A stretch of DNA of 64,000 bases from Synechococcus sp. CS-1329 (GTDB lineage Bacteria; Cyanobacteriota; Cyanobacteriia; PCC-6307; Cyanobiaceae), in assembly GCF_025128055.1 (NCBI RefSeq), contig NZ_JAHLYS010000033.1:124001-188000 (forward strand), given 5' to 3'. The notes under the pieces were generated by a model, which did no database searches, was not told the DNA's origin, and was given only the letters and a program-made list of their open reading frames with translations. Every line of letters begins with the position of its first letter. Position 1 is the stretch's first letter. Of the stretch, positions 11,157-20,977 are shown in pieces. Both the position numbers and the translations under genes were made by a program.

Positions 11157-12274
11157 TGGCCGAGTACTACGACCTGCTGGGGGTGTCCCGCGACGCAGAC
11201 GCCGACACCCTCAAGCGGGCCTACCGACGCCTGGCCCGCCAGTACCACCCCGACATCAACAAAGAGCCCGGCGCGGAGGACCGCTTCAAGGAGATCGGCC
11301 GTGCCTACGAGGTGCTCGGTGATCCCCAGACCCGGGCTCGCTACGACCAGTTCGGGGAAGCGGGCGTGTCCGGTGCCGGCGCTCCCGACATGGGCGACAT
11401 GGGCGGGTTTGCCGACCTCTTCGATACGTTCTTCAGTGGTTTCGGTGGTGCTGCAGGTGCTGGCGCTGGGGGCGCCCCTCGCCGCCGTGGCCCCCGCCAG
11501 GGGGATGACCTGCGCCTCGATCTGAGCATCAGCTTCAACGAAGCGGTCTTCGGTCAGGACAGGGAGGTGCAGATCCGCCACCTGGAAACCTGCGCCACCT
11601 GCAAGGGCAGCGGCGCCAAGAGCGGCAGCGGCCCCACCACCTGTGGCACCTGCGGCGGCCAGGGACAGGTGCGCAGGGCCACGCGCACCCCCTTCGGCAG
11701 CTTCACCCAGGTGGCCCCCTGCCCCACCTGTGAGGGAACCGGCCAGGTGATCGCCGACCCCTGCGGCGCCTGTGGCGGCCAGGGGGTCCAGCAGGTGCGC
11801 AAGAAGCTGCGGATCACCATTCCCGCCGGCGTCGATTCCGGCACCCGTTTGCGGGTGGCTGGCGAGGGCAATGCCGGCCAGCGGGGCGGCCCCGCCGGTG
11901 ATCTCTACGTGTACCTGTTTGTGCAGGCCCACGACAAGCTGCGCCGCGACGGGATCCACATCCACTCCGATGTGGCGGTGAGCTACCTGCAGGCCATCCT
12001 GGGCGACACCATCGAGGTGGACACGGTGGACGGTGCGGCCACCCTGGAGATTCCAGCGGGCACCCAACCCGGCACCACCCTCACCCTCAGCGGCAAGGGC
12101 GTTCCCAAGCTGGGCAATCCGGTGGCCCGCGGCAACCACCTCTTCAACGTCAAGGTGCAGGTGCCCACCAAGCTCAGCAGCCATGAGCGGGAGCTGCTGG
12201 AGCAGCTGGCTGGCCACCATTCCAACAAGGAGCATCCCCACAAGAGCGGTCTCTTCGGCGGGCTGTTCGGTTAG
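11156..12274 (+). CDS. dnaJ: Chaperone DnaJ (Hsp40, type I)
   Basis: Co-chaperone that stimulates DnaK ATP hydrolysis and delivers clients. The 372 residues contain an N-terminal J domain with the catalytic HPD (YHPDINK, about residues 31-37), a Gly-rich linker rich in GGAAGAGAGG, the zinc domain with four CxxCxGxG repeats ([32 protein letters not shown]) and the C-terminal substrate-binding beta domains. This is a full-length type I DnaJ. It is coupled to grpE by a one-base TGATG overlap and is followed within 16 nt by a TusA-like gene. Confidence 0.97.
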   Translation: MAEYYDLLGVSRDADADTLKRAYRRLARQYHPDINKEPGAEDRFKEIGRAYEVLGDPQTRARYDQFGEAGVSGAGAPDMGDMGGFADLFDTFFSGFGGAAGAGAGGAPRRRGPRQGDDLRLDLSISFNEAVFGQDREVQIRHLETCATCKGSGAKSGSGPTTCGTCGGQGQVRRATRTPFGSFTQVAPCPTCEGTGQVIADPCGACGGQGVQQVRKKLRITIPAGVDSGTRLRVAGEGNAGQRGGPAGDLYVYLFVQAHDKLRRDGIHIHSDVAVSYLQAILGDTIEVDTVDGAATLEIPAGTQPGTTLTLSGKGVPKLGNPVARGNHLFNVKVQVPTKLSSHERELLEQLAGHHSNKEHPHKSGLFGGLFG

Positions 12275-12289
12275 CGCCATGGCCCGCCT

Positions 12290-12583
12290 GTGACCTTCAG
12301 CCCTGCCTCGGGCTCTCCGCCCGCGCAACCCAGCCGCCGGCTGGACCTGCGTGGTACCCCCTGCCCCCTCAACTTCATCCGCAGCCGGCTGGCGCTCGAG
12401 ACGCTGGCGGCGGGCGAGTGGCTGCAGCTCGACCTCGACGCCGGCGAACCCGAGCGCATGGTGGCTGAGGGCCTGCGCCAGGAGGGGCATCGGGTTGAGC
12501 AAGGGCCCGGGGCCGCCCCGGAGACCACCGAGACGGCAGGCCAGGAGGGCGTTCAGTTGTGGATCTGCCGCCATGGGGGCTGA
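12290..12583 (+). CDS. TusA/SirA-like sulfurtransferase-family protein
   Basis: A small 97-residue protein with the TusA fold signature LDLRGTPCPLNFIRSRLALE (split around the conserved Cys-Pro, CPLN, at about residues 24-27). TusA-type proteins carry a persulfide on this Cys in tRNA thiolation or other sulfur transfer. It starts with GTG 12290 and has an N-terminal Ser/Pro-rich extension and a C-terminal tail after the 75-residue core. It is tucked between dnaJ and rsgA, so probably cotranscribed with them. The exact acceptor is not evident, and many cyanobacteria have such a protein without the full Tus relay. Confidence 0.8.
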   Translation: MTFSPASGSPPAQPSRRLDLRGTPCPLNFIRSRLALETLAAGEWLQLDLDAGEPERMVAEGLRQEGHRVEQGPGAAPETTETAGQEGVQLWICRHGG

Positions 12584-12614
12584 GGTCGGGCCCAGGGCCG
12601 AGGGGGAGAGGGCG

Positions 12615-13574
12615 ATGGTTCAGGGTCTGGTCACCGCGATTCAGGCCAACTTCTGCCAGGTGAACCTGGAGATCCCCGGCCCCGGCGGACTGGAGCAACT
12701 GCTCTGCACCCGGCGCAGCCGGCTGGGTCAGGCGGGAACGCGCATCCATGTGGGTGATCGCGTGGGCCTGGAGGGGATCGACTGGCCGGCTGGTCGTGCC
12801 GCCGTGGGCGACCTGCTGCCGCGCACCAGCCTGCTGGGGCGTCCACCGGTGGCCAACTGCGACCGCATCGTGGTGGTCATCGCCATGGCCGAGCCCGAGC
12901 CGGATCCCGAGCAGCTCAGCCGCTTTCTGCTCACCGCCGAGCACAGCGGCCAGCCGGTGGAGGTGGTGTTCTCCAAGGCGGATCTGGTTCCTCCCGCTCA
13001 GCTCGAGAGCTGGCGGCAACGGTTGATCAGCTGGGGCTATGAGCCGATGGCGGTCAGCACAGCCAGTGGCGACGGGCTGGTCCGCCTCAGGGAGCGGCTC
13101 ACCCAGCCCGGCATCGCCGTGGTCTGCGGTCCCTCGGGGGTGGGCAAGAGCAGCCTGCTCAATGCCCTGGTGCCGGCCCTGGCCCTGCGGGTGGGCCGTG
13201 TCTCGGGTCGGCTCCGGCGCGGACGCCACACCACCCGCCACGTGGAGCTCTTCCCCTTGGCCGCCGGGGCCCTGATTGCCGACACCCCTGGTTTCAACCG
13301 GCCCGAGCTGCCCCGTGATCCCGCTGTGCTGCCGGCACTGTTTCCGGAGATCGTCGCTGCCCTGCGGGAGGGTTCCTGCCGCTTCAGCAATTGCCAGCAT
13401 CGCGGGGATCCCGGCTGCCGGGTGGGCACCGGCTGGGATCGCTACGCCTTCTATGCCGAGGCCCTGGCGGAGTTGCAGCTGGCCAGCGCTGCGGCTCTGG
13501 AAAGCCGCCCCCAGCGGCCCTCCAACCGGCTTTCCCGCCGCCGTCAGCGTCAGCAGGCTCCGGATCTGGGCTGA
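12615..13574 (+). CDS. rsgA: Ribosome small-subunit-dependent GTPase RsgA (YjeQ)
   Basis: A circularly permuted GTPase that matures and proofreads the 30S subunit. The motif order is permuted: FSKADL (G4) at about residue 118 precedes the P-loop GPSGVGKSSL (about 172) and DTPGFN (about 224). The N-terminal OB fold and a C-terminal zinc motif CRFSNCQHRGDPGCRV complete the family architecture. ATG 12615 is preceded by a purine-rich Shine-Dalgarno (AGGGGGAGAG at 12601-12610). A longer start, ATG 12573, would overlap the TusA-like gene by 11 nt. The product is 319 residues from the chosen start. Confidence 0.93.
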   Translation: MVQGLVTAIQANFCQVNLEIPGPGGLEQLLCTRRSRLGQAGTRIHVGDRVGLEGIDWPAGRAAVGDLLPRTSLLGRPPVANCDRIVVVIAMAEPEPDPEQLSRFLLTAEHSGQPVEVVFSKADLVPPAQLESWRQRLISWGYEPMAVSTASGDGLVRLRERLTQPGIAVVCGPSGVGKSSLLNALVPALALRVGRVSGRLRRGRHTTRHVELFPLAAGALIADTPGFNRPELPRDPAVLPALFPEIVAALREGSCRFSNCQHRGDPGCRVGTGWDRYAFYAEALAELQLASAAALESRPQRPSNRLSRRRQRQQAPDLG

Positions 13575-13601
13575 TCGGATGGTCGATCGTCCTGGGTTGC
13601 T

Positions 13602-13937
13602 TCAGCCCCCCAGGCCGGGCAGGTTGAGGCCACCGGTGAGTTCCTCCATTCGCTCCTTCATCGTGCCGGTGGAGACGTCGTAGGCGGCCTTGAGGGCCTC
13701 GAGGGTGGCGGCTTCGGCCACCTCGGCGCCATCGGCCAGCAGTTCGGGGGAGAGCCGCACCTTCAGCGGTTGCTGATTGCCGGTCAGCCAGACACTGGCG
13801 CGGCCATCAGCGCTGCTGCCCTCCAGTTCCATGGCATCGAGCTCCTCCTGGAGCTTCTGGGCATCCTGCTGGATCTGCTGGGCCTTGCGGAAGGCTTCGG
13901 TCAGCTGTCCGAAGTTGGGGAGTCCGAAGCCGGCCAT
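13602..13937 (-). CDS. ybaB: YbaB/EbfC-family nucleoid-associated protein
   Basis: A 111-residue DNA-binding dimer of the YbaB/EbfC family. It begins [21 protein letters not shown] and has a central coiled-coil helix ([18 protein letters not shown]) and the two-strand plus C-terminal helix region ending in a Gly/Leu-rich tail. It is the last gene of a minus-strand run after murC and murB, 21 nt downstream of murB. Family members coat DNA and can act as global regulators; nothing here indicates a specific target. Confidence 0.9.
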   Translation of the reverse strand: MAGFGLPNFGQLTEAFRKAQQIQQDAQKLQEELDAMELEGSSADGRASVWLTGNQQPLKVRLSPELLADGAEVAEAATLEALKAAYDVSTGTMKERMEELTGGLNLPGLGG

Positions 13938-13958
13938 GCAGGAATCAAGAGCGCTGGT

Positions 13959-14873
13959 TCAGGCTACGCCGCAAGGGAAGTCTCCCAGGCGCTTCACCTC
14001 GGTGTGCAGCTCGATGCCGTGGGCGCTGAAGACCCGCTGCTGCACCAGCCGGATCAGTTGCTCGATGTCGCCGGCAGAGGCGCCGCCGGTGTTGACGATG
14101 AAATTGGCATGGATCGGCGAGACCATGGCCCCTCCGAGCGCCAGACCCTTGAGCCCCAGCTGCTCGATCAGCTGGCCGGCCTTGCGTGGCTCCGGGTTGC
14201 GGAAGACGCTGCCACAGCTGGGTTGCTGGTAGGGCTGGCTGCTGGTGCGGCTGGAGAGGTTGGCGCTGGTGCGCCGGCTGATCTCGGCGGGCTCATGGCC
14301 GGAGCTGAGGCGAAACCTGGCCGAGAGCACCAGCAGGGGTTCCCGCTGCAGGCGGCTGTGGCGGTAGGCGAAGTCCAGCTCGCTGGCCTGCAGCACGAAA
14401 GGGTCGCCCTCGCCGCTGGGATCGAGCACCGTGACCTCCTGGAGCCAGTCCGCCGTGCAGCCCCCCTGGGCGCCGGCATTCATCACGGCGGCACCGCCCA
14501 CGGTGCCGGGGATGCCCACCGCCCACTCCAGGCCGCTCAGGCCAGCGCGGGCCGCCTTGCGCGCCAGGGTCGGGATCGGCTCTCCGGCCTGGGCCTCCAC
14601 CAGACCGCTGGCCGCATCGATCACGCTGCCCTGCAGCTTGCGGTTGCAGAGGGTCAGTCCCGCCAGGCCGCCATCGCTCACCAGCAGGTTCGAACCGGCT
14701 CCGATCAAACGCAGGGGCAGGCCCCCGGCCAGGGCCCAGCGGGCCAGGGCCATCAGCTCATCGCCGCTGGCCGGTTCAGCGAACCATTCAGCCGGGCCGC
14801 CCACCTTCCAGGTGGTGTAGTCGGCCAGGGAGACCTGGCTCAGGGCTGGCGCGTGGGCCGGGGTGAGGGGCAC
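13959..14873 (-). CDS. murB: UDP-N-acetylenolpyruvoylglucosamine reductase MurB
   Basis: A flavoenzyme that reduces UDP-GlcNAc-enolpyruvate to UDP-MurNAc in peptidoglycan synthesis. The 304-residue protein shows [46 protein letters not shown] (FAD binding, about 125-143) and the catalytic Ser region [11 protein letters not shown], with the closing [17 protein letters not shown]. It starts at GTG 14873, 3 nt after the murC stop, so murC-murB are translationally close and certainly one operon. Confidence 0.96.
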   Translation of the reverse strand: MPLTPAHAPALSQVSLADYTTWKVGGPAEWFAEPASGDELMALARWALAGGLPLRLIGAGSNLLVSDGGLAGLTLCNRKLQGSVIDAASGLVEAQAGEPIPTLARKAARAGLSGLEWAVGIPGTVGGAAVMNAGAQGGCTADWLQEVTVLDPSGEGDPFVLQASELDFAYRHSRLQREPLLVLSARFRLSSGHEPAEISRRTSANLSSRTSSQPYQQPSCGSVFRNPEPRKAGQLIEQLGLKGLALGGAMVSPIHANFIVNTGGASAGDIEQLIRLVQQRVFSAHGIELHTEVKRLGDFPCGVA

Positions 14874-14876
14874 GGT

Positions 14877-16352
14877 TCAGGCCGCCACTCGGGCGGTGGG
14901 CGCATCGGGTGCATCGGGCGACTTCAGTGGCTCGAGGGCCTCAAGTCGAGACCAGAGGCCGTTCACATCGCCCGCTCCCATCACCAGCACCAGATCGCCG
15001 GGCTGGCTGCTGCGCACCACCTGTTCAGCCAGCTGGTCCAGGCTGCCGCTCACCTTCAGTGGCAGCTCAGGCCGGAGTTGGTGTAGGCAATCGGCCAGGA
15101 TCTGGCTGTCGACACCGGGAATGGGCGCTTCGCCGGCGGCGTAGAGCGGAGCGAGCAACACCGTGTCGGCGAGGGCGAGGGCAGCGGCGAACGCATCCAG
15201 GAATTCGGCGGTGCGGCTGTAGCGGTGGGGCTGGAACACGGCCACCAACCGCTGGGGCACCTCCGGCAGGGGGCTGCGGCCGCTGGTCACCATCAGGCGG
15301 GCCATGTGCAGCGTGGCCTCCACTTCGCTGGGGTGGTGGGCGTAGTCATCGACCACCTGGCGGCCGGCCCAGCCACCGCGAAAGTCGAAGCGGCGCCCCG
15401 GGGAGCGCAGGGTTTCCATCGCCGTGGCCAGGGCGCCGAAGGGCACCCCCTCGAGGCGGCAGGCCGCCAGGGCGGCGGTGGCGTTGCTGAGGTTGTGACG
15501 GCCGGGCAGGGGCAGGTTGAAACGCCCCACCAGCTCCCCGCTTTCGTAGAAGTCGGCCACGGTGCCCTCTCCGTGCTCCTCCACGGCCAGGGCGGCGAAC
15601 TCCACCCCCTCGCTGCGCTCGTTGGACCACCAGGCTCCGGGCTGGAAGTGCTGGCTGAGCACCGGACAGTCGGCATTGGCCAGCAGGGAGCCGCAGCCGG
15701 CGGCGAAGCGCTGGAGCGTCTGGATCAGAGCCTCGAGGTCGGGGTAGTGATCGGTGTGATCAAGCTCCAGGTTGGTGATCAGCCCGAGGCTGGATCTGAA
15801 CTTCACCAGGGAGCCGTCGGATTCATCGGCCTCCGCCACCAGCACCCGACCCTGGCCGCTGCGGGCATTGCTCTGAAAGGCGGGCACGATGCCCCCGATC
15901 ACGGCGGTGGGGTCCTGGTCGGTGGCCGCCAGCAGGGTGGCGATCAAGGTGCTGGTGGTGGTCTTGCCATGGCTGCCGGCCACAGCGATCGAGGGCTGGG
16001 CGTTGATCAGAGCCGCCAGCACATCAGAGCGGTGGCAGATGGTCAGCCCGGCTTGGCGCGCCGCCATCAGCTCGGGATTGCTCTCCGGCACCGCTGTGCT
16101 GATCACCACCAGCGCTGAGCTGCCGCCCTCTTGGCCGAGGGTGGCGATGGTGCCGGCGTCCTGTTGGCTGAACACCCGCACCCCACGGCGGCGCAGGGAT
16201 TCCAGCACCGGACTGTCGCGGGTGTCAGACCCACTCACCCGAAAACCGCGGTCCGCCAGGATTCCGGCCAGAGCCGACATTCCAATGCCGCCGACCCCGA
16301 TGAAGTGATGCGGAGCCCGGTGGTCGAGCAGCGGTGCCAAAAGCGTCTCCAT
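14877..16352 (-). CDS. murC: UDP-N-acetylmuramate-L-alanine ligase MurC
   Basis: ATP-dependent ligase adding L-Ala to UDP-MurNAc. The 491 residues contain the Rossmann N-domain [16 protein letters not shown] (about 17-32), the ATP-binding [19 protein letters not shown] (about 120), the central domain with LEVDHTDHY-like [21 protein letters not shown], and the C-terminal [10 protein letters not shown] motif. ATG 16352 is followed by the conserved [10 protein letters not shown]. It is the first gene of the murC-murB-ybaB run and is divergent from gap2 with 164 nt between. That gap is the only good space for promoters of both. Confidence 0.97.
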   Translation of the reverse strand: METLLAPLLDHRAPHHFIGVGGIGMSALAGILADRGFRVSGSDTRDSPVLESLRRRGVRVFSQQDAGTIATLGQEGGSSALVVISTAVPESNPELMAARQAGLTICHRSDVLAALINAQPSIAVAGSHGKTTTSTLIATLLAATDQDPTAVIGGIVPAFQSNARSGQGRVLVAEADESDGSLVKFRSSLGLITNLELDHTDHYPDLEALIQTLQRFAAGCGSLLANADCPVLSQHFQPGAWWSNERSEGVEFAALAVEEHGEGTVADFYESGELVGRFNLPLPGRHNLSNATAALAACRLEGVPFGALATAMETLRSPGRRFDFRGGWAGRQVVDDYAHHPSEVEATLHMARLMVTSGRSPLPEVPQRLVAVFQPHRYSRTAEFLDAFAAALALADTVLLAPLYAAGEAPIPGVDSQILADCLHQLRPELPLKVSGSLDQLAEQVVRSSQPGDLVLVMGAGDVNGLWSRLEALEPLKSPDAPDAPTARVAA

Positions 16353-16495
16353 GCGGACCCGAAGGTAGATGGTGACGCTGCGCTTGTCTCTCCCTGTTTA
16401 ACGCTTGTTTGGTTCCGCCAAGGAATGCGCCGGCGGAGCGGCTCCAGGAGAGGGGAGACCATTTCTGTATGATCGGCAGCCAAACTCCCCTTGTC

Positions 16496-16510
16496 AACGG
16501 GTTTCCCGTT
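16496..16510 (+). promoter_or_regulatory. Perfect inverted repeat in the gap2 leader
   Basis: AACGGG-TTT-CCCGTT forms a 6-bp perfect stem with a 3-nt loop, ending 6 nt before the gap2 ATG at 16517. In the mRNA it would occupy the place of the Shine-Dalgarno, and no other clear one is visible. About 23 nt upstream of the repeat lies TATGAT (16468-16473), a possible -10 hexamer, but no matching -35 box is evident. It could be an operator or a translational hairpin; this is inference from sequence alone. Confidence 0.35.
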
Positions 16511-16516
16511 CCTGCC

Positions 16517-17539
16517 ATGACCCTGCGCGTTGCGATCAATGGATTCGGCCGGATCGGTCGCAACTTCATGCGTTGTTGGCTCAGCCGTGGCGAAAATACC
16601 GGGATTGAGGTGGTGGGCCTCAATGACACTTCTGATCCGCACACCAATGCCCACTTGCTCGAGTATGACTCGATGCTGGGCAAGATCCGCGACACGGTGG
16701 TTGGCTATACCAATGACACGATCACGGTTAACGGAAAGTCGATCAAGTGCATCTCCGATCGTAATCCTCTCAACTTGCCCTGGAAAGACTGGGGTGTTGA
16801 TCTGGTGATCGAAGCTACAGGTGTTTTCATTGATACTGAAGGAGCTGGCAAGCACCTCAAGGCCGGAGCCAAAAAAGTCTTGATCACCGCCCCGGGGAAG
16901 GGTGAAGGCATCGGCACCTTCGTTGTTGGGGTCAACCACGAGGATTACCGTCACGACGACTTCGACGTGATCAGCAACGCCAGCTGCACCACCAACTGCA
17001 TGGCTCCTCTGGTCAAGGTGCTGGACCAGTCCTTCGGCATCGTCAAGGGCACGATGACCACCACCCACAGCTACACCGGTGACCAGCGCATTCTGGATGC
17101 CAGCCACCGCGATCTTCGCCGTGCCCGCGCCGCCGCCATCAACATTGTTCCCACCTCCACCGGGGCTGCCAAGGCCGTGGCTCTGGTCTACCCACCGATG
17201 AAGGGAAAGCTGAACGGCATCGCCATGCGCGTGCCCACCCCCAACGTGTCAGTGGTCGACCTGGTGTTGGAAGTCAGCCGCGGCACCAGCCGTGAAGAGG
17301 TCAACGCAGTGCTCAAGGAAGCCTCTGAGAAGGGCATGAAGGGCATCATCAAATATTCCGATCTGCCCCTGGTTTCCTCCGACCACGCCGGCACCGATGA
17401 ATCAACCATCGTCGACGCCGATCTCACCCTGGTGATGGGCGACAACATGGTCAAGGTCATCGCCTGGTACGACAACGAGTGGGGGTATAGCCAGCGGGTG
17501 GTCGATCTGGCCGAACTGGTGGCCAAGAACTGGAAGTGA
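16517..17539 (+). CDS. gap2: NAD(P)-dependent glyceraldehyde-3-phosphate dehydrogenase, Gap2 type
   Basis: The photosynthetic GAPDH of the Calvin cycle and gluconeogenesis in cyanobacteria. The 340-residue protein has the Rossmann motif [13 protein letters not shown] (about 6-18), the catalytic [13 protein letters not shown] (Cys about 154), [23 protein letters not shown] and the closing [15 protein letters not shown]. The S-loop is of the GapB/Gap2 type found in chloroplasts and cyanobacteria. ATG 16517 is chosen because it directly precedes the Rossmann strand; upstream codons are not conserved-looking. Codon use is less GC-biased than neighbours (about 53% G+C at 16621-16680), which fits a highly expressed gene. 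An intrinsic terminator follows. Confidence 0.97.
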   Translation: MTLRVAINGFGRIGRNFMRCWLSRGENTGIEVVGLNDTSDPHTNAHLLEYDSMLGKIRDTVVGYTNDTITVNGKSIKCISDRNPLNLPWKDWGVDLVIEATGVFIDTEGAGKHLKAGAKKVLITAPGKGEGIGTFVVGVNHEDYRHDDFDVISNASCTTNCMAPLVKVLDQSFGIVKGTMTTTHSYTGDQRILDASHRDLRRARAAAINIVPTSTGAAKAVALVYPPMKGKLNGIAMRVPTPNVSVVDLVLEVSRGTSREEVNAVLKEASEKGMKGIIKYSDLPLVSSDHAGTDESTIVDADLTLVMGDNMVKVIAWYDNEWGYSQRVVDLAELVAKNWK

Positions 17540-17564
17540 ATCCAGCGTTCTGAGTGAATCAATT

Positions 17565-17591
17565 GAGCCGTCCTGCAGGGGACGGCTTTTT
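17565..17591 (+). terminator. Rho-independent terminator of gap2
   Basis: A GCCGTCC/GGACGGC perfect 7-bp stem (17567-17573 and 17580-17586) with a 6-nt loop TGCAGG is followed at once by TTTTT (17587-17591). It lies 25 nt after the gap2 stop. This is the clearest intrinsic terminator in the window. Confidence 0.9.
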
Positions 17592-17633
17592 GATGGCCCC
17601 GAGCCGGGGTCCAGAGGGGCTCCCTGCGCTCAC

Positions 17634-18656
17634 TCAGTGAAAATGTGTGAAGCCTTTGCTGTCGTCCGCCAGGGGTGAACCGCTGTCGGCCCAGCGCAGC
17701 AGCCCCGATCCCGGGGTCAGTGCTCCGATTCGGCGGCTCCCGGGCAGAGCCGTGATCAGCCGCTGCGCCCAGGCGGGATCGAGGGCCAGCACCAGTTCGA
17801 AGTCTTCGCCGCCGCCCAGGCACCAGGATCCGGCCCCAGCCAGGGCTGCCATCTCGGGGTCCAGCGGCAGCTGCTCGCGCTCCAGCAGAGCGTCGCAGTG
17901 GCTTCCCCGGGCCAGGGCCTTCAACGCTGCCGCCAGCCCATCGCTGCTGTCGGTGCCGCCCACCCTCCAGGGGCCGTCCATGGGTTGGCAGCAGGCCAGC
18001 ACTTCCACGACATCCAGCCGGGGCCGGGGCCTGCGGTGCGCCTGAACGGCCCGCTCCAGCAGGGTTGGCGAGGCCTGACGCCAGTCGGGAGTTCCCGCAG
18101 ATGGGACCTCCTGCAGCAGTGCCGCGAGCCCCAGCCGACTGAGGCCATGGGTTCCGGTGCTCACCAGGGCATCACCGGCTCGGCCATCCCGGCGGCGGAT
18201 CGGCCCGTGGGCTCCCAGCCGTCCCAGGGCCGTGATGGCCAGCAGCCGCTGGCTGCCGCCACTGCAGTCGCCCCCCAGCAGCGTGCCGCCATAGCACTCC
18301 AAAGCGGCGCTCAGCCCCTGATACACCCCCTCCACCCAGGCCCAGGGGGTGGTCGCGGGCGCCACCAGGGCCACCGTCAGCCCCAGCACCTCCGCGCAGC
18401 CCATGGCCGCCAGGTCCGAGAGGTTGGCCGCCGCCGCCCGCCAGCCCACATCGGTGGCAGCCATCGTGGCATCACTGAAATGGATGCCCTCCACCAGCAC
18501 ATCGCTGTTGACCACCAGGGCGGTCTGCCAGCGGTCCTGCAGCAGGGCGGCGTCATCGTTGAACTGACCGGGGGGAGCGAAGGCGGCCAGCCGCTCGATC
18601 AGCTCCCATTCGCCCAGATCGGCCAGGGTGGGCGCTCGGCTGTCGCCCTCAGGCAT
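17634..18656 (-). CDS. thiL: Thiamine-monophosphate kinase ThiL
   Basis: Phosphorylates thiamin monophosphate to thiamin diphosphate, the active cofactor. The 340-residue protein has the PurM/ThiL-superfamily N-domain with the metal-binding pair in GQFNDDAALL (about 30-40), VVNSDVLVEGIHF, AAANLSDLAAMG, LLGGDCSGG, and the C-domain GGTDSSDGLAAAL plus GGGEDFELVLAL. ATG 18656 lies inside the 3' end of the upstream cyclophilin gene (8-nt overlap), so the two are cotranscribed. Its 3' end faces the gap2 terminator. Confidence 0.94.
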   Translation of the reverse strand: MPEGDSRAPTLADLGEWELIERLAAFAPPGQFNDDAALLQDRWQTALVVNSDVLVEGIHFSDATMAATDVGWRAAAANLSDLAAMGCAEVLGLTVALVAPATTPWAWVEGVYQGLSAALECYGGTLLGGDCSGGSQRLLAITALGRLGAHGPIRRRDGRAGDALVSTGTHGLSRLGLAALLQEVPSAGTPDWRQASPTLLERAVQAHRRPRPRLDVVEVLACCQPMDGPWRVGGTDSSDGLAAALKALARGSHCDALLEREQLPLDPEMAALAGAGSWCLGGGEDFELVLALDPAWAQRLITALPGSRRIGALTPGSGLLRWADSGSPLADDSKGFTHFH

Positions 18657-19794
18657 GGGGCCGCAGGTTCTCGGCCCCCTCCACCACAGTCACCTTGACG
18701 ATGCCATCGTCGGCGGTGAGCTCCTGGAGCACATCGAAGCCCTCCACCACATAGCCGAAGGCGGCATAGCGACCGTCGATCAAATTGAGACCGGCCGGGG
18801 TCAGTTCCGCCTCGAACAGGAAGAGGAAGAACTGGGAGGAGCCATCGTCCAGGGCGTTGTCAGAGTGGGCCCAGCCCAGGGTTCCCTTGGTGGCGAAAGG
18901 CAGCACCGGTGTGGCCTTGAACAGGCCGAGGTCTTCGAAGGTCTGGTTGTAGAAGGGCTTGCTCTGGCCGGGCACCATGATCTCCAGCGGCACCTGCCGC
19001 TCCTGGCCGGAGGCATCCACGTAGCCGCTGGCCGGTCCTTTGGGATCACCGGTCTGCAGCACGTAGAAATCCTCGGCGCGGATGAAGGGGAGGTTGTCGT
19101 AGAAGCCCCGCTGCACCAGGTCGACGAAGGCTCCGGCGGTGAGCGGTGCGTTGTAGCCATCCACCACGGCGCTGAGGTCGCCTTTGCTGGTGGTGATCTT
19201 CACGGTGGCGCGACCCAGCAGCCGGGGCAGGTCGGCGAACTCCTCAGGAATCTCGAAGGGGAAGGGCCCCACCAGCAGAGCTTCGGCTTCACCGATGGTG
19301 CTCAGGGCCAGTCGGCGGGTGCTCAGGAAGGTCTCGCGGTCCTGCCGCTCGGCAGCTTCGGCCACGGCCTGCAATTCCGTCTCAAGGTCGGCGAGCAGAG
19401 CGGTGGCCTGGTCGCGCTGTTCGGGCTGGAAGGCCTCCAGCAGAACGCCGCGCCGTCCACTCAGCTGCGCCTGAGCCCTGCGGACTTTGCCGGTGAGCGC
19501 GTTCCAGCGCTTGGCCCGCAGGTCGTCGCTGCTGTCCTCGAGGCGATGTTGCAGCTTCTGAAGATCCGGCTGATCGATCGGCAGAGCGTTGCGCAGCAGG
19601 GCGGTTGGATCGGTGACGGCGTTCCCCGGTGGCAGGGCCGCCAGCACGGGGCTGACCCGGCTGAAGCTGGCGCTGCACCCCAGCACCAGGGCCAGCAGCA
19701 GCAGCGCCATGGTCCGCCAGGGACTGCGGCGCTGCGGCCTGAACTGGTGCTGGTCAGGCCGGAGGGCCTGTGGGTGCTGCGAACTCCTGTTCAT
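18649..19794 (-). CDS. Lumenal/periplasmic cyclophilin-type peptidyl-prolyl isomerase, TLP40/CYP38-like
   Basis: Homologue of the cyanobacterial and chloroplast TLP40/CYP38 proteins, which support photosystem II assembly. ATG 19794 has a GGAAGAG Shine-Dalgarno about 10 nt upstream; the longer GTG start at 19845 lacks one. The product has a basic N-terminus, a hydrophobic segment near residues 29-40 ending in LVLGC, and a possible signal peptidase I site SPVLAA a little later. A helical region of about 170 residues ([12 protein letters not shown] onward) precedes the cyclophilin domain (about residue 200 to the end). The domain is divergent; catalytic Arg and Phe positions are not obvious, as in CYP38. 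Whether it is a lipoprotein or a soluble lumenal protein is open. Confidence 0.87.
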   Translation of the reverse strand: MNRSSQHPQALRPDQHQFRPQRRSPWRTMALLLLALVLGCSASFSRVSPVLAALPPGNAVTDPTALLRNALPIDQPDLQKLQHRLEDSSDDLRAKRWNALTGKVRRAQAQLSGRRGVLLEAFQPEQRDQATALLADLETELQAVAEAAERQDRETFLSTRRLALSTIGEAEALLVGPFPFEIPEEFADLPRLLGRATVKITTSKGDLSAVVDGYNAPLTAGAFVDLVQRGFYDNLPFIRAEDFYVLQTGDPKGPASGYVDASGQERQVPLEIMVPGQSKPFYNQTFEDLGLFKATPVLPFATKGTLGWAHSDNALDDGSSQFFLFLFEAELTPAGLNLIDGRYAAFGYVVEGFDVLQELTADDGIVKVTVVEGAENLRPHA

Positions 19795-19924
19795 GGCTGT
19801 CTCTTCCGGTCTCCGGGCGATCTGCCGATCCTCGGACTTTGGCACAGCTCACCGGGGCCCAGAGCCAGTCCCACAGGGGGGTTCGACGGCCAGCCGTACA
19901 ATCCCGCTCACCCGTTCCGCCGGA

Positions 19925-20485
19925 ATGATCTCGAGCAACGACTTCCGAACTGGCACCACCATCGAGCTCGATGGACAGGTCTGGAGGGTCGTCGAGTTCC
20001 TGCACGTCAAGCCTGGCAAGGGATCCGCCTTCGTGCGCACCAAGCTCAAGGCCGTTCAGAGCGGCAGCGTGGTGGAGAAGACCTTTCGCGCCGGCGAAAC
20101 CGTTGCCCAGGCCCAGCTGGAGAAATCCACCCTGCAACACACCTACATGGAGGCGGACGAGTACGTCTTCATGGACATGTCCTCCTACGAGGAGACCCGC
20201 CTCACCGCCAAGCAGATCGGGGATGGGCGCAAATATCTCAAAGAGGGCATGGAGGTGAATGTGGTGGCCTGGAACGGTTCCCCGCTCGAAGTGGAGCTTC
20301 CCAACTCCGTGGTGCTCGAGGTCACCCAGACCGATCCGGGGGTCAAGGGTGACACCGCCACGGGGGGGACCAAGCCCGCCATCGTCGAGACCGGCGCCCA
20401 GGTGATGGTGCCCCTGTTCATCACCATCGGCGAAAAGATCAAGATCGATACTCGCAACGACAGCTATCTCGGCCGGGAGTCCTGA
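19925..20485 (+). CDS. efp: Translation elongation factor P
   Basis: EF-P relieves ribosome stalling at polyproline stretches. The 186-residue product begins [20 protein letters not shown] and carries the KPGKGSAF loop, whose Lys (about residue 34) is the modification site in many bacteria. It also has [20 protein letters not shown] and the C-terminal [25 protein letters not shown] typical of the family. ATG 19925 is the natural start; a longer frame upstream runs into the divergent cyclophilin leader. accB follows after 5 nt, a pairing common in cyanobacteria and other bacteria. Confidence 0.97.
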   Translation: MISSNDFRTGTTIELDGQVWRVVEFLHVKPGKGSAFVRTKLKAVQSGSVVEKTFRAGETVAQAQLEKSTLQHTYMEADEYVFMDMSSYEETRLTAKQIGDGRKYLKEGMEVNVVAWNGSPLEVELPNSVVLEVTQTDPGVKGDTATGGTKPAIVETGAQVMVPLFITIGEKIKIDTRNDSYLGRES

Positions 20486-20490
20486 TTGCC

Positions 20491-20976
20491 ATGCAGCTCG
20501 ACAACGACCAACTGCAGAGCCTGCTGATCTTTCTGGAGCAGAGTGACATCCAGGAGCTGAAGCTTGAGGGTGACGACTTCCGCCTGGAGGTGCGTCGCAA
20601 CCTGCCGGCCCCGCTGGCCCCAGCTCCGGCCCCGCTGCCGGCTTCTGCTCCCACCTCAGTCGCACCCATGCCGGCTTCCGCCGGCGTCACGGCCCCGTCC
20701 AGCCCGCCGCCGTCCCCATCGGCGCTCCGGGCCGACCTGGTGGATATCACGGCCCCGATGGTGGGCACCTTCTACCGATCCCCCTCGCCTGCCGATCCCC
20801 CCTTCGTGGAGATCGGCAGCCGCATCGGCGTCGGTCAGCCCGTGTGCATCCTTGAGGCCATGAAGCTGATGAATGAGCTGGAGGCGGAAGTCAGCGGAGA
20901 GCTGGTGGAGATCCTGGTGGAGAACGGCACACCGGTGGAATTCGGCCAGGTGCTGCTGCGGGTCAAGCCCGGCTGA
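20491..20976 (+). CDS. accB: Biotin carboxyl carrier protein of acetyl-CoA carboxylase
   Basis: Carries the biotin that shuttles CO2 between biotin carboxylase and carboxyltransferase in fatty-acid synthesis. The 161 residues have an N-terminal helical segment, a Pro/Ala-rich flexible linker (about 38-80), then the biotinyl domain with [14 protein letters not shown] and the biotinylated Lys in [11 protein letters not shown] (about residue 124). Cotranscribed with efp (5-nt gap). Its stop is one base from the stop of the opposing pdxA. Confidence 0.97.
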   Translation: MQLDNDQLQSLLIFLEQSDIQELKLEGDDFRLEVRRNLPAPLAPAPAPLPASAPTSVAPMPASAGVTAPSSPPPSPSALRADLVDITAPMVGTFYRSPSPADPPFVEIGSRIGVGQPVCILEAMKLMNELEAEVSGELVEILVENGTPVEFGQVLLRVKPG

Positions 20977-20977
20977 G

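Noticed and set aside
13591-13614. CCTGGG/CCCAGG hairpin between rsgA and ybaB
   Set aside because: Only 6 bp with a 12-nt loop, no T-tract, and partly inside ybaB coding sequence; likely chance in GC-rich DNA.
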